DNA from: Hymenopus coronatus
Lineage: Eukaryota > Arthropoda > Insecta > Mantodea > Hymenopodidae
Direction: 5' to 3'
NCBI GenBank assembly: GCA_030762935.1
Contig: CM060900.1
Coordinates: 369,411,132-369,475,131 of the forward strand
Length of the DNA: 64,000 nt
Shown here in pieces: positions 45,601-55,139 of the stretch (within the stretch, counting starts at the first letter, position 1; each line of letters starts with the position of its first letter). The position numbers and the translations under genes were made by a program. Below the pieces are notes generated by a model, which saw nothing but the letters and a program-made list of their open reading frames with translations, did not search any database and was not told the origin of the DNA.

Positions 45601-46365
45601 GTGGTTCACAGAGTCGTGCTCTTCGTAGCTAAATTCAGCCAAGTGGGAGTACAGTTCCCAGCTGGCGTGGTCTAGGCGCCAACTAGGTAAACGGGTGGAA
45701 CATACAACGGGTGTCAATACACTAATACAAGGAAAGTGGTCACTAGAATGTAAATCCGAGATGATATTCCAGCATAAGGTGACTGCCAGCTGAGGGGAAC
45801 AAATTGCAATGTCAATGTGTGAAAAACTATGAAATGCGTCAGAAAGAAAGGTGGGCTCTCCGGTGTTCAAGAGAGCAAGATTCTGACTATCCAAGAAGTC
45901 TTTAAGTAGCGTACCTCTCGCACAAGCCCGAGGAGAGCCCCAAAGAGGGTGATGGGCATTCACATCGCCTACCAATAAAAAGGGTGGTGGCAACTGCGAA
46001 ATGAGGTGTTCTAAGTCGCTGTGCGAGAGGTCCGCAGATGGAGGCAAATAGATACTGCAAATGGTGAATGAAGCGGAGGGTAGCTTAATGCTTACAGCAA
46101 CGGACTGGATTGCAGATTGTATGGGTACGGAGTTGGCAAAAACATCATCTCGAATAAGCATCATAGTGCCCCCATGTGCCGGGACACCGTCCTCCGGGGA
46201 TAAATCACATCGTACGGAGGAGTACTGCCTGATGGTAACGGTGTCCTGTGGGCGGAGCTTCGTCTCTTGTAAGCATACAGCCAAGGGTTCATGTTGGTGC
46301 AGCAACAAGTCAAGCTCTGGTCGATGTGGTCGAATTCCGCGTATGTTCCAATGGAGGATAGCCAT
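42679..46365 (-). CDS. I-type LINE ORF2: endonuclease, reverse transcriptase, RNase H
   Basis: Nicks the target DNA and copies the LINE RNA into it. Endonuclease, residues about 1-225: HWNIRGIRP, LQETKL (catalytic Glu ~34), GDVNAHHPLWGS (~133-144), SHIDIAI and SDHFPC. RT, about 430-760: KWREATIIPILKPG, FFDLEKAYD (Asp ~578), NGVPQGSVLGVTLF and the catalytic FVDD (~667). RNase H, about 960-1085: YTDGS, SAELYA, LSDSLSALQS and WIPGHVGLPGNDTAD, so all acidic residues are present. A C-terminal CCHC finger reads CALCGEAQTVRHVLLEC. The frame is uninterrupted for 1228 codons. It starts 22 nt after the ORF1 stop with no overlap, so reinitiation or bypass is likely (inference). Confidence 0.95.
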   Translation of the reverse strand: MAILHWNIRGIRPHRPELDLLLHQHEPLAVCLQETKLRPQDTVTIRQYSSVRCDLSPEDGVPAHGGTMMLIRDDVFANSVPIQSAIQSVAVSIKLPSASFTICSIYLPPSADLSHSDLEHLISQLPPPFLLVGDVNAHHPLWGSPRACARGTLLKDFLDSQNLALLNTGEPTFLSDAFHSFSHIDIAICSPQLAVTLCWNIISDLHSSDHFPCISVLTPVVCSTRLPSWRLDHASWELYSHLAEFSYEEHDSVNHLVEHLTGTILSAAEQSIPRSTGYSRRFPVPWWTDDCRDAIRARRRALRVFQRFPTLDNLIHYKRMRAHSRRVIKDSKKMSWNKFVGSFNRHTPSSVVWDKLRRVAGKPNHMPIAGLKTPTGAVVDTFDVANTLGSAFSQVSSSGNYSPEFLTVKNQVESQEFSFVSGNLEDYNRLFTLAELDNALSSSRHSAPGPDGIHVQMLQHLSPDGKDFLLEVYNRVWVDGIFPDKWREATIIPILKPGKDRHLPSSYRPISLTSCVCKVMERMINGRLVWWLESHNLLTNIQCGFRRRRSTADHLVSLSTQIMDGFLKNSPTVGIFFDLEKAYDTCWRAGILRSLHNWNIRGRLPLVIQEFMRDRVFRVRVGSVFSNHFIQENGVPQGSVLGVTLFAIAINSISLCVPQGVSSCLFVDDFAIFCTSQRTPFLERRLQRCLDNLYAWSSKHGFRFSAEKTVCVNFWRRKWQMPPSLRLGPDLLPFADEARFLGLIFDRKLCWAPQIAQLRARCDRSLNLLRILSGKSWGADRTALLRLYRAVIRSKLDYGSIVYSSARPSVLRRLDTVHNQGIRVAVGAFPTSPVVSLYAESGEPPLRCRRDVLLANYGCGLKCMPGHPTYHAFFSPELHERYCLRSLSPRPAGFRFRELLRQHHVDISRLLSKGESIHPPWLRATSHVDLGMTLYGKSVTPLDSIRRCFLEFLSKYSGRICIYTDGSKSPDGVGCAFVTGTATSTYGLPSCTSIYSAELYAIYQALLYIRRRKLGDCLILSDSLSALQSIRELYNYHPLVQRIQDVLHILHASGFNVECAWIPGHVGLPGNDTADLAAKSAVTAPSVTITHSTAEDFRVAVRRAVFSTWHAEWSALRGNKLREVKDLPVNWVTSSRLFRREEVVLARLRIGHCIFTHSYLFKREPAPVCALCGEAQTVRHVLLECGHLAHIRSSMGMPASLAEVLADDPRAVDRVFKFLAKLSFTLTF

Positions 46366-46387
46366 TGAGTATATTATGGGATAAGTT

Positions 46388-47839
46388 TCAAATCGAAAGA
46401 CGCTTCTGCAGATTGGGATTAGCTGGTCGGTTCAATTTGTTCTTCTTAGGCGTTGGGCTAGTACTATTTTCAGGAGCACGATCCTGCCGTTTCCGCACTG
46501 TCCCTCTGGCAGTGGCGGCAGAATCCTCCTGGTCCATCTCCTCCACAAGGGAGGTCCCTTTTTCAAGAGCAATTTTCGGTCCGAGTGGTTCGAACCGATT
46601 GGATGTGCTGATCGGCGAAGACGGCCGTCGCCGATTCACGCCCTCCTCCCCAGATGACCCTTCAGAGGAGGATGCACGTGTGGAGTTGCGTGTACTTTTC
46701 TTACCCTTAGATGACTTGGTAATAGGTTGCACATTCTCTTTCAAGAAGTCTTGTCGTACATACTTGGTCTTAAACTGTTTTTCCGGGGCAGAAGACGTCG
46801 TGAATTTACCAGCTTTAGTTCCCGAGGTCGAGGCTTTCGGTGACAAGTGTGCTGGACTATTCTGTAAGCTGGCGGATTTGGCAGATGTTGATACCAACTT
46901 GGGTGTAGGTGCCGAAGGCTTTGGCAGCGCTTGGGCTAAAATAACCTTTTCCGCAATTGTAGCCCCGTTCATATCGCCGGTCTGTGTTGCGATTTCCCGA
47001 CGCGGTACCGGTTTAGCTGCAACTGAGCTATAGGTACCGGACCTCGGGGCAGAGGGTTGGCGGAGTCGCAGGAGCTTCCGGGCTTCCAAGAAGGACACCT
47101 TCTCTTTCACCCGTATCTCCTGGATCGCTCGTTCCTCTGCAAAACGGGGGCAGTCTCGGGAACTAGATGGGTGTTCCCCGTTACAGTTCACACACGATGG
47201 AGCTGAAGCACAAGCCCCATCGTGGGAGATGTCACCGCAGTGGACGCAGGTGGACTTGCCGGTACACAACTCACTAGTGTGACCAAAACGTTGGCATTTA
47301 AAGCACCTCAGCGGATTGGGTATATAAGGCCTAACTTCGATGGCTTCATACCCTGCTCTAATCTTTTGAGGCAGATCAACCCGATCAAAAGTAAGAAACA
47401 GGGTACGAGTAGGCAGGAATTCACCGTTGATCTTACGTTGTACCCGATAAACAGCTGAGACACCCTGAGTCGCAAGATTTTCTTGGATCTCCTCAATGGA
47501 CAAACCGTCCAACGCGCGGGTTGTTACTACACCGCGGGAGGAGTTCAGCGACTTGTGCACCTCGACCTTCACTGGATAGCTGGCTAACATGGTGGCTTTA
47601 AGTATCCTTGCAGCTTGCGAGGCGGGGTTGGCTTCGACAAGAAGTGTACCATTGCGAGCTCGAACGCAGGATTTAACAGGACCAGCAATGGCATCGAGAC
47701 CCTTTTGGATAGTAAAAGGGCTCACCGTAAGGAACTTCTTACCTTCCTCTGTCCTATGAATAACCAAGTAGCGAGGACCACATGACTCGACTACTTCCTT
47801 TCCAACGTCTTTATTAAGGGGTTTTAATTTTGGTGCCAT
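46388..47839 (-). CDS. I-type LINE ORF1: gag-like RNA-binding protein
   Basis: Packages the LINE RNA into a ribonucleoprotein. 483 residues. The N-terminal ~170 residues form the RRM-like gag region (YPVKVEVHKSLNSSRGVV, RTLFLTFDRVDLPQKIRAGY). Three zinc knuckles follow at about 179-230: CFKCQRFGHTSELC, CVHCGDISHDGAC and CVNCNGEHPSSSRDC. The C-terminal half is basic and Ser/Pro-rich, ending KKNKLNRPANPNLQKRLSI. The first ATG gives MAPKLKPLNKDVGKEV and no longer frame extends upstream. Intact, same strand as ORF2. Confidence 0.93.
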   Translation of the reverse strand: MAPKLKPLNKDVGKEVVESCGPRYLVIHRTEEGKKFLTVSPFTIQKGLDAIAGPVKSCVRARNGTLLVEANPASQAARILKATMLASYPVKVEVHKSLNSSRGVVTTRALDGLSIEEIQENLATQGVSAVYRVQRKINGEFLPTRTLFLTFDRVDLPQKIRAGYEAIEVRPYIPNPLRCFKCQRFGHTSELCTGKSTCVHCGDISHDGACASAPSCVNCNGEHPSSSRDCPRFAEERAIQEIRVKEKVSFLEARKLLRLRQPSAPRSGTYSSVAAKPVPRREIATQTGDMNGATIAEKVILAQALPKPSAPTPKLVSTSAKSASLQNSPAHLSPKASTSGTKAGKFTTSSAPEKQFKTKYVRQDFLKENVQPITKSSKGKKSTRNSTRASSSEGSSGEEGVNRRRPSSPISTSNRFEPLGPKIALEKGTSLVEEMDQEDSAATARGTVRKRQDRAPENSTSPTPKKNKLNRPANPNLQKRLSI

Positions 47840-48298
47840 AGAAAAAATGGTATAAATTCATCCCCCAGTGCTCCCCACCCACCACGGAGCCCAACGAGGG
47901 GTCACCCCACTGGGGTGACAGGGCTACACAGGGGATATAGCGGGCTCGCCGTCCCACTCACCCTGGAGTTCGGTGTAATACCTAGTCCTGGCCGATTGAC
48001 TAGGGGTGGGTTAGTCCCTAGCCTCCCGTTTAGGCAAATCAGAAACCAAAGCGGTGTATTAGGCTGCGCACCCTCCCCAGTTACTGAAAGACAGAAGCCC
48101 AGGCTCAGGTACGCAACCCTCAACCAACCAGGATATTCCTTTTCACCGACACGGGTCTCCACGCACGGCCTACACGTGGGTGGGCATTTTGACCTACTGA
48201 CTCCCTCACCACTCTGAGGTTGCCCACAGAGGGAGTCAAGGTGGCTCGGGACCCCGGGTGTGCCTAACCCGTACCTACCGTAGTAGGCCCCTGGGGGG
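47840..48298 (-). promoter_or_regulatory. 5' UTR and presumed internal promoter of I-type LINE
   Basis: 459 nt of GC-rich sequence between the 5' boundary and ORF1, opening CCCCCCAGGGGCCTACTACG. LINEs of this kind usually drive transcription from the 5' UTR. No individual promoter element can be fixed by eye. Confidence 0.6.
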
Positions 48299-48312
48299 AA
48301 TATGAGAGAAGA
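48299..48312 (+). repeat. target site duplication, 5' side of I-type LINE
   Basis: AATATGAGAGAAGA, identical to 42418-42431. Its inner end is 13 bp from the GT of the ataxin-7 donor at 48325. Confidence 0.95.
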
Positions 48313-48325
48313 AAATGATATTTAC

Positions 48326-48430
48326 TATAATGATTTATCAATCCCCTAGGATAGATTGTAGCTTTACAGGTCATGCAGATTATTGCCCCAAAAGATTCTT
48401 TTCCTGGAATAAGACCATATATGGTCATAT
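48326..48430 (-). CDS. ATXN7: ataxin-7 homologue, zinc-finger exon
   Basis: 105 bp, phase 1 at both ends. After acceptor CTTTTTATTAAAG the exon encodes (D)MTIYGLIPGKESFGAIICM, then TCKATIYPRGLINHY. It corresponds to the ataxin-7 N-terminal finger region (DM.IFG.CP..D.F..VVC.HC..VVKP..F..HY..RH in relatives). Cys-Met-Thr-Cys and the first His are in this exon; the second His comes from the next exon through HYKRNH. The donor is TATA/GTAAATATC. Upstream exons should lie above 48430 on the minus strand but were not recognised. The I-type LINE begins within the first ~14 bases of the following intron. Confidence 0.8.
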
Positions 48431-49439
48431 CTTTAATAAAAAGATTGTACAATTACATCAAATAATACTGCTAGAATTTTGTGTATTTATATTAAGGTTA
48501 TAAAGGAATACCAGTAAAAAATGATTTAACTATGTAGATTGTAAGCAGAATGCTGAAAAAGAGAGCAACAGATATTGGTATCTTCATATATGCTGTTACA
48601 GAATTCCATCAACAGATTTTCAGGGTTTGTGAAGAGACTAATTACATAAAGTGATGACGATGTATACTATGAGTTAAGTATTGATTTGGGTCAATGTAAC
48701 ACAATTCCATCACTTACATGTAAAATAATGAAATATTGTTACAATAGACTTAAATCAATATTTAAATTGTGAAGACATCTTAGGCAAATAGTTCCACAGA
48801 GGATGTATGTCTATGAATTTATAATTGCAACAGACATATCAGTTAATAGCAGCAAGTCACAAATAGCATTTTTCTAACTGCTGATACACAAGTCATTTTT
48901 TCAAATTTGGCTCAGTGGCAAGATAGAAATGTGAAACAAACACTCATGTTTGGTGATACAACATAACATTTTTTTCTTCTTTCTCTCTATTCTATCTTGA
49001 ATTTATTTGCATATTATGAAATTTGTAAAATACTTTGTATATTATGCCTTCTTTGATCACCAATGTCATTAAAATATGCTTATATGCCAAGAAAAATCAA
49101 ATCAAAACAAATGTAGAATTGAACAGAATAAAATTAGCAGATTAACAATGTTGACACTTTAACTGCTGCAGTGAAGAAGATAATAAACATATCCAATTCC
49201 ATTTTTTATAATTATTAAATGTAATGATGAGAGGAACTCTGAATGTTGACCAAAATATTGATATCACCAGAAATACATGTTTTGAGGCCATCTGAATTCA
49301 AAAAGACATTTTTAGTATGTGCATGCCTGTGTGTCATATGTGAGAATGGCATAACTCAAAACGAAAAGCCGGATATATAACAAACTTAAAATGGCCATGA
49401 GTATTATAAGGTCACGTATAAGAAAACTGCCAGACTTGC
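48431..49439. other. no gene recognised
   Basis: AT-rich, presumably intron upstream of the zinc-finger exon. No supported frame, box pair or inverted repeat seen. Confidence 0.4.
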
Positions 49440-50110
49440 ATGTTAAATGACTTCAAAGAATTTATACAACCCTAGTGGAAACCAAACTGCTATAGAGGGC
49501 AGAGGGAGTAGATGATGCTTGGAGAGAGGTTGATAAAATTAATAGATCTTTTTGTAATTATGTATTAGGTCTACCAATAGCATCACAAAATGGGGCGGCT
49601 CAGTTAGGACTGGGGAGGCATTTCACCAAGTTCAAAATTATCACAAGACTATGAAATATCTGTACAGAATTTCCAGTCTACAGGATAGGAATATTACTAG
49701 AGATGGCTTTGGCATTCTGGAGAAAAGCAAATGGGAAGGGTCATGATCAGTAAAAATGCAGGGAATTATGGAGGTATGGGAAGCTTGTGGTTAAATGCAG
49801 AATATAACAAACAAGGATTTGAAAAGTAGTAGAATCAAGGCTAGAGGACACTGGTATAAATATTTTTGAGCAGTACAAGAGAGAAAGTATCCTTGATATA
49901 TAGAGGATTAAAAACAATCTGGGAGAGGGAAAAGTACATAGTGATATGCAATAAATTAGGTGGAGAACATGGGTTAAAAACTTGAAAGGCACAAGACATG
50001 AAGGTGTAAGAAAATGTCCAATATGCAGAGAAATTGTTACAGATTTCCATTGTATACTATGTTGTAATCAAACAAAGACATGGATAGATCAAACTTGGCA
50101 ATGAAATGGG
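49440..50110 (+). pseudogene. LINE ORF2 C-terminal fragment, family L
   Basis: The plus strand reads RSFCNYVLGLPIASQNGAAQ then LGLGRHFTKFKIITRL, followed by degraded sequence and RHEGVRKCPICREIVTDFHC with a CxxC-x8-H-type finger near 50010. This is the region after the RT palm in several LINE groups. Related fragments are at 60660-61525 and 63014-64000. Clade not determined. Confidence 0.65.
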
Positions 50111-50321
50111 AAAAATTGAATGGGGAAATAGTGATCAGGAGTGTCTTGTCTTCAAAAGGATAGAAAAATATAAAGCTATAGATTAAATTCTTGGGCAAGA
50201 TCAGAGAGAAACAGATAAGAATGATCAACAAGACAATGGAAGAGGAAAAAGGTTAGAACGTAAGCAAAAGTAGAAAGAATAGTGGCATGATGCAGAGCAA
50301 GTTCCACTATACACACAGTGT

Positions 50322-50470
50322 GTACCAGAATTCAACCGCACAAATTGGCAGGATTGTAGAGGAGACCAAGATAAATAGTTTGAGATAGGGAACCTATGGC
50401 AATGAGTTCCAAATTGTTTGCTACAGCATATATAATGCATTACGGGTTAGCACACCACTGATCAAACTGC
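50322..50470 (+). repeat. interspersed repeat R, copy 2, internally deleted
   Basis: Begins CAGTGTGTACCAGAATTCAA and ends near GCACACCACTGATC. The middle ~150 bp of the family is missing. Immediately 3' (50525-50615) is a tRNA-like stretch with AAGGTTCAAGTCTC as possible B box. Confidence 0.7.
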
Positions 50471-50639
50471 CATGCGCCATGACCTGAAAATTATCATGAC
50501 CTTAAATTTTGGAGAGCATAGATATAGACATTATTGAGTGCTATGGTTAGCATGTGGGCCTGATTAAGATATTACGGAAGTAGAAGGTTCAAGTCTCTGC
50601 ATATATCTTTGGTTCTTATGTTGCCTCCTTTATTTGAAT

Positions 50640-51560
50640 TTTATAATGTGCCACTCAATATGATTTATTTGTACTGACAAATAAAATTAATGAAATATAC
50701 GATAAGCGTATAGGTGCAATAGAGAACATTTCAATAGCAATTGCATTAAACATCTGAAGGGGTACACTTCTCTGTAACTCTCAAAAATGTTTCTGATATA
50801 CAGGTATCGCACATTGACATGTCATGGACATAACATTATAATTGTGGGCACAGTTCACAATTTGCAAAACAATGTCATCATTGTGTCAAATGAACTTCAA
50901 ACAAAATGCAAAATGAACAAGAGAATCTCTGTAGTAAAAAAAAGTACCTACTTAAAGCTACTTAAGAACTATGTACTAGAAAGAAAAGTGCATTCTACCT
51001 TTTCATTTTTGCATGAAAAGCAAATGAAAAGAAACTTTGAGAAATAATACAATATTCAAAATGAAAATACAAGCTACTAGAAATGTTCAATGCAAAGACC
51101 TGCAACATCCCTGCAGATATTGCACCTACAGAGCATAATGTTGTAAGACCATAATAGCTAGGGGTTAAAACGACATACAATACAAAATGAACAAGAATCT
51201 CTGTAGTAAAAACAGTACCTACATAAAATACTTAAGAACTATCTACTTGAAAGAAAAGTGCATTCTACAAGCCACTAGAACTGTTCAATGCAAAGACCTG
51301 CAACATTCCTGCAGATATTGCACCAATGGAGCATAATAGCATAAGATCATAATAGCTGAAGTGGTTAAGATAACATACACCTAAATAGTCAAAACCAAAG
51401 TACTGTTATTTGAATCCAAACAATAGCAGAGCTTTGTTATTTCACCACTAAAATCATAGCTTAGTTTCTATGTTTCAAAGTACACATTACATAAATGTTT
51501 TCAAAAAATCTAATTTTGTTTTATTAAATTAATTTACGTAGGTGCCTTGACAAACTACAT
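50640..51560 (+). repeat. interspersed repeat Y, copy 2, with internal tandem duplication
   Basis: Counterpart of 40960-41400. A segment is tandemly duplicated: 50908-51184 and 51185-51372 share AAAATGAACAAGA, CTCTGTAGTAAAA, AAGTGCATTCTAC, GTTCAATGCAAAGACCTGCA and GCAGATATTGCACC in order. The first unit has an extra ~85 bp. No protein recognised. Confidence 0.75.
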
Positions 51561-51789
51561 GTAATATTGAATGTTGCATGGATTCCATTCAGTCTTTTCA
51601 AAAGCATATTAGTATTGATCAAATTGTGCATCACCTTTAGAAATAATTATAACAACAATAATAATAAACTGAATGATGGAAACTTCAGAGGGCAATGCGA
51701 TCCTACTACCATGGGATTCAATGACCAGTGCTACACTGATTCACTCACCAGTATGTTATAATGGCCTGTTCTAGTTAATCGCATATTAT

Positions 51790-52092
51790 CTGAAATCAGC
51801 AGTGGCATGCACACTCTCAAAAATCAGGTAATTTTGCCAAAATCACAAGTCTAGTAATCTTAAATATCCCGTGGATTGTGCACCAATACTGCATTCCTTT
51901 GACCGATGAGGCATTCTGAATGAAAATAAGGCAAACATGTTCAAGTTATTTTGAATTACAGCCATTGATGTGTACTCCAGAAAACATGCCATAACTGTGG
52001 CATATGGGACAGTAGGTTCCATATCTCAAAATAATTATCTAGGATCCCTCTACAGTCCTCCCAGTTTGTGTACTTTAATTCTGGAACATCTG
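51790..52092 (-). repeat. interspersed repeat R, copy 3
   Basis: Read on the minus strand it starts ACAGATGTTCCAGAATTAAA and ends near GCATGCCACTGCTGAT, colinear with 37174-37470 (shared CATGTTTTCTGGA, GGAATGCAGTATT, TTTTGGCAAAATTAC). Confidence 0.75.
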
Positions 52093-52239
52093 TATATAAC
52101 CATGGTGTTAAAGTGTATGGTGGACTAAGGGAAAAATAAAAATAAGTCTCAATAAGGTATAAGAATACTGTAAGAATATATGTATAATATTATGGTTAGT
52201 AAAGCTAAAAACACGCGTACGCACGCGCACATGCAAACA

Positions 52240-52570
52240 CCTATCCAACTCCTGTCTTACATACGGCTTGTGTGAAAAAACAATTATTCCATACAAATTG
52301 ACCATAATAGTTGGCCATACTATGAATCCTGGGTCTAAAGTACTTGCAGCATTGTAAGTCGCCATTGGGGTTGTCATCTCAAAATAATTTGAGATCACCT
52401 TGTGGTTTACCAGAAAACATATGAGTCAGTTGAGAAATTCATTGCTATGCCAGCATGTTGCCATGGTACCTCAGTGGCAGAGCAACCGGGTAGAGATCGG
52501 GAGATCCATGGTTCAAATCCCAGCTATGGCATTGAATTTTTCAGTCTGACTCTACCTACCCAACTAAATA
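52240..52570 (+). mobile_element. composite repeat D, copy 2, preceded by a stray D tail
   Basis: 52240-52285 matches only the tail of copy 1 (CTATCCAACTCCTGTC, GGCTTGTGTGAAAAAA). The full leader plus tRNA-like core follows at 52334-52531 (GCCATGGTACCTCAGTGGCA, TGGTTCAAATCCCAGC). Two head-to-tail partial copies or a circular permutation would both explain this. Confidence 0.75.
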
Positions 52571-53549
52571 TATCAATTTATCATATCGATATCAAGGTAA
52601 TGTTCCTTGTAATTTAAATTATTGTAAGGTTTATTTAATTAAAAATGATGATTTGTGGTGTTATAGATATAATAAATCATCTTAGGTTGTGATATGTTTG
52701 ACCTATATCATAAGAAACCTTGATATTTATGTTCACTTATCTTTTTCAAGAAAATTCCCCTATTTCAAAATAACTTTGCAGGAACATTTATTTTTACATT
52801 TTTAATTTTTTCAAACACAGCTCTAAGAATTTTTACTAAAATACCATACACTAAAGGTATTTACCTGAGAAATAAAATCTATGTCTTGAATTTTCTGGAA
52901 ATAGCATATGAAGTCTTCAGTCAGAGAGAATTTTAAATAATCTAGTATAACTGGTAAACATTACCTGATAGATGAAAACATACTGCACAAAAAGTGTAGA
53001 ACTCTTTAATACACACAATTTATTTCAAATAACTGTTTCTGTTGCATGCCATTTCCAAGATGTGTGTTATATATGGTTCAAGTTGTTCAATAATTCATCA
53101 TTCTTTTAAAACTCCATCAAACTTTATTTGTTTCTGATTTTTATATAAAAAGAGCATAATATTTTAAGGCCAACATTTTGTATCCATTTGAATATCGATA
53201 TTCTCTTTTGTCTCTATAGTGAAATATGTAATGTAGCTATTTTGGAAAAGATTTATCTGAATTTAAATGAAGCAAATAGAAAAATAAGCTTTCCTGAGAA
53301 TAATTTGTATACTAACAATAGAGGGTAGAAAAGGTCATGTGAATGTAACACATCAGATCCTGTTTAAATAGTGATTAATGCCATTTCTTCCCACCGGGTG
53401 ATCCAAAAACATCCAAACCGGCTGCACACTATTTTGCCTGTGCATGCCCTGGGCGTTCGTTGCTGTCTGCTGCTATCATAGATAGGCATGGATAAAACCA
53501 TGCATATTTTTAAAACTACTTTTAAGGGCTTTACTTACCAGTGTTATTA
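52571..53549. other. no gene recognised
   Basis: AT-rich sequence without supported features. Confidence 0.4.
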
Positions 53550-54090
53550 AAGGAGGTGCTGAAACTGGCCACCGCTGTTGCCCATACATTTTTGGCACCT
53601 CTTTAGGAAACTATGCATCACTTGCTGTAGTTCAGCTTGAGAAATGCTGGTGGATATTTTGTTTTAATTCTTCCAGGTTATGTGGGTTTGTCTTGTACAT
53701 TTTGTATTTTAAGTTACCCCAGAGATAGAAATTGCAGGAGGTTAGGTCAGAGGCCTGAGGGGGCCACAGATCTCTACTAATAATTCTGTCCTGAAACACA
53801 CATTCAATTGTTCTCATCGAAAGATTGGCTGTATGAGCTGTTGCAGTGTCTTGTTGAAAAAAGGCAAAATCATGCTCCCTGTCTGTTAATTCTCTAAACA
53901 AAGGAGGGAAAAATTGTATTAAAGTATGTATCGACGTCAGCTGTTGACTCGAAAAAAATTGGGCCTATAATTCTTTCTTTGCTAATGGCGCACCATACAT
54001 CAATTTTTTCATCATGAAGGGGTATTTCATGAACAATATTACATTTCTCAGAGCTCCAATAATGATTATTTTGTGTACACATGTCCATGA
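53550..54090 (-). pseudogene. mariner-type (DD34D) transposase C-terminal half, broken
   Basis: The minus strand reads NNHYWSSEKCNIVHEIPLHD, IDVWCAISKERIIGPIFFES, then FAFFQQDTATAHTANLSMRT, RIISRDLWPPQASDLTSCNF and YLWGNLKYKMY. The Asp in FQQD and the Asp in SDL are 34 residues apart, as in mariner. A frameshift near 53640 precedes the last block (LKRCQKCMGNSGGQFQHLL, stop near 53551), and another lies near 53895. The N-terminal DNA-binding part is absent. Confidence 0.85.
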
Positions 54091-55139
54091 AGGTGGAACC
54101 AAGCCAATTCCACGAAAAATATTAAATATGGGTCAATTTTGCCATTGTATACACTATCGAGAGTCCACTCACAAAATGTGTTAATGCATATGAAGCATAC
54201 ACGCTGTGCAGTAGAAAACAAATGCTAAGTCATGCACATTGGTCTGGATGTACTTGGGTCGCATGGTATATAGGCGCTACACCAAAGACAGTGGATGCAT
54301 AATATATTGGACATAAAACGTTATAATTGATTAGATTGCACTCTGTAGATTAATGATGCACAAGCAGGCTTGAACATAGAGCATGTCAAATCATTCAGAA
54401 TTAAATACACCAAGTATACAACATTTAAAGTTCTTGCATTACAATTAATAGTAAACATCTTAAACTTTCAAGTGCATTAAAACTTAAAACAGGTATTAGT
54501 CATTAAAAACTATATACCTTGGCTTTTACAGTCTATGTTGTTATACAAAGCTATCCAAATTTAATGTTAAGATCTACATTATGAAAATATTAAATTTGCC
54601 AAAGTCAGTTCTAAATTGTTAAGTTATTACTCTCAAAACTATATACACCAGGTACACATTTCAAATTGCAGTGCTAAAATACATGCAATAAATATTAATT
54701 TTCTAATCCATTTAACGTTACTAAACAAACTTCACTTGAGTTTCAGCTTATGTCATATCACTTAGTGTTTATATTCTATTTATAAGGTAAAGAATGTCAA
54801 AATTTAGTATTCAAGTGTACATTTTTAGATTAAAATGTAGGCATATTGACATGTTAAAGTCACTTAATGTTTACATCCTTACTTATATTTAAGGAGCATC
54901 AAAATTTGATATTAAGATATACATTCTAAAAATATTAAGTATGTACATTAAACATATCCATGGTATTTATACATTGCTACCTACTTCATGTTAAAGTAGA
55001 TACATAAGTTTACAGCACTGAGTTGCAATACTGGGATACACACAATTTTATTATATTTCTAGTTCACTCAAATTGCAGGAATATTAACATAAAATCAGTC
55101 TACTTGGCTTTCATAGCCTGTGTCACCTCACTTAAGGCG
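54091..55139. other. no gene recognised
   Basis: AT-rich with recurring short phrases (for example TTAAATTT, AGATCTACATT and AAAATATTAA), probably low-complexity decay. No frame or element assigned. Confidence 0.4.

Larger units (their letters stand above)
42432..48298 (-). mobile_element. full-length I-type non-LTR retrotransposon, both ORFs open, 5.87 kb
   Basis: Perfect 14-bp duplications (42418-42431, 48299-48312) flank it. On the minus strand: 459-nt 5' UTR, ORF1 of 483 codons, 22-nt spacer, ORF2 of 1228 codons, 247-nt 3' UTR with an internal A14 run, and a 3' end CTTAAACACCATTATCATCA. No stop or shift in either ORF and no 5' truncation. Endonuclease, RT and RNase H in one ORF2 with the FVDD active site points to the I superfamily; the I clade is my best guess. 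It is probably a recent, possibly still competent copy. Confidence 0.95.
15090..48325 (-). other. ATXN7: inferred 33.2-kb ataxin-7 intron
   Basis: Donor TATA/GTAAATATC at 48325 and acceptor TTGCAG/AAAG at 15090 join two phase-1 exon ends. The join creates HYKRNH, completing a C-x2-C-x11-H-x4-H finger as in ataxin-7. The interval is almost entirely transposable elements and unclassified repeats. A small intermediate exon cannot be excluded without transcripts. Confidence 0.7.

Noticed and set aside
46365..47033. 222-codon plus-strand open frame
   Set aside because: Antisense shadow of the intact LINE ORF1 (46388-47839, minus); composition follows the opposite strand.
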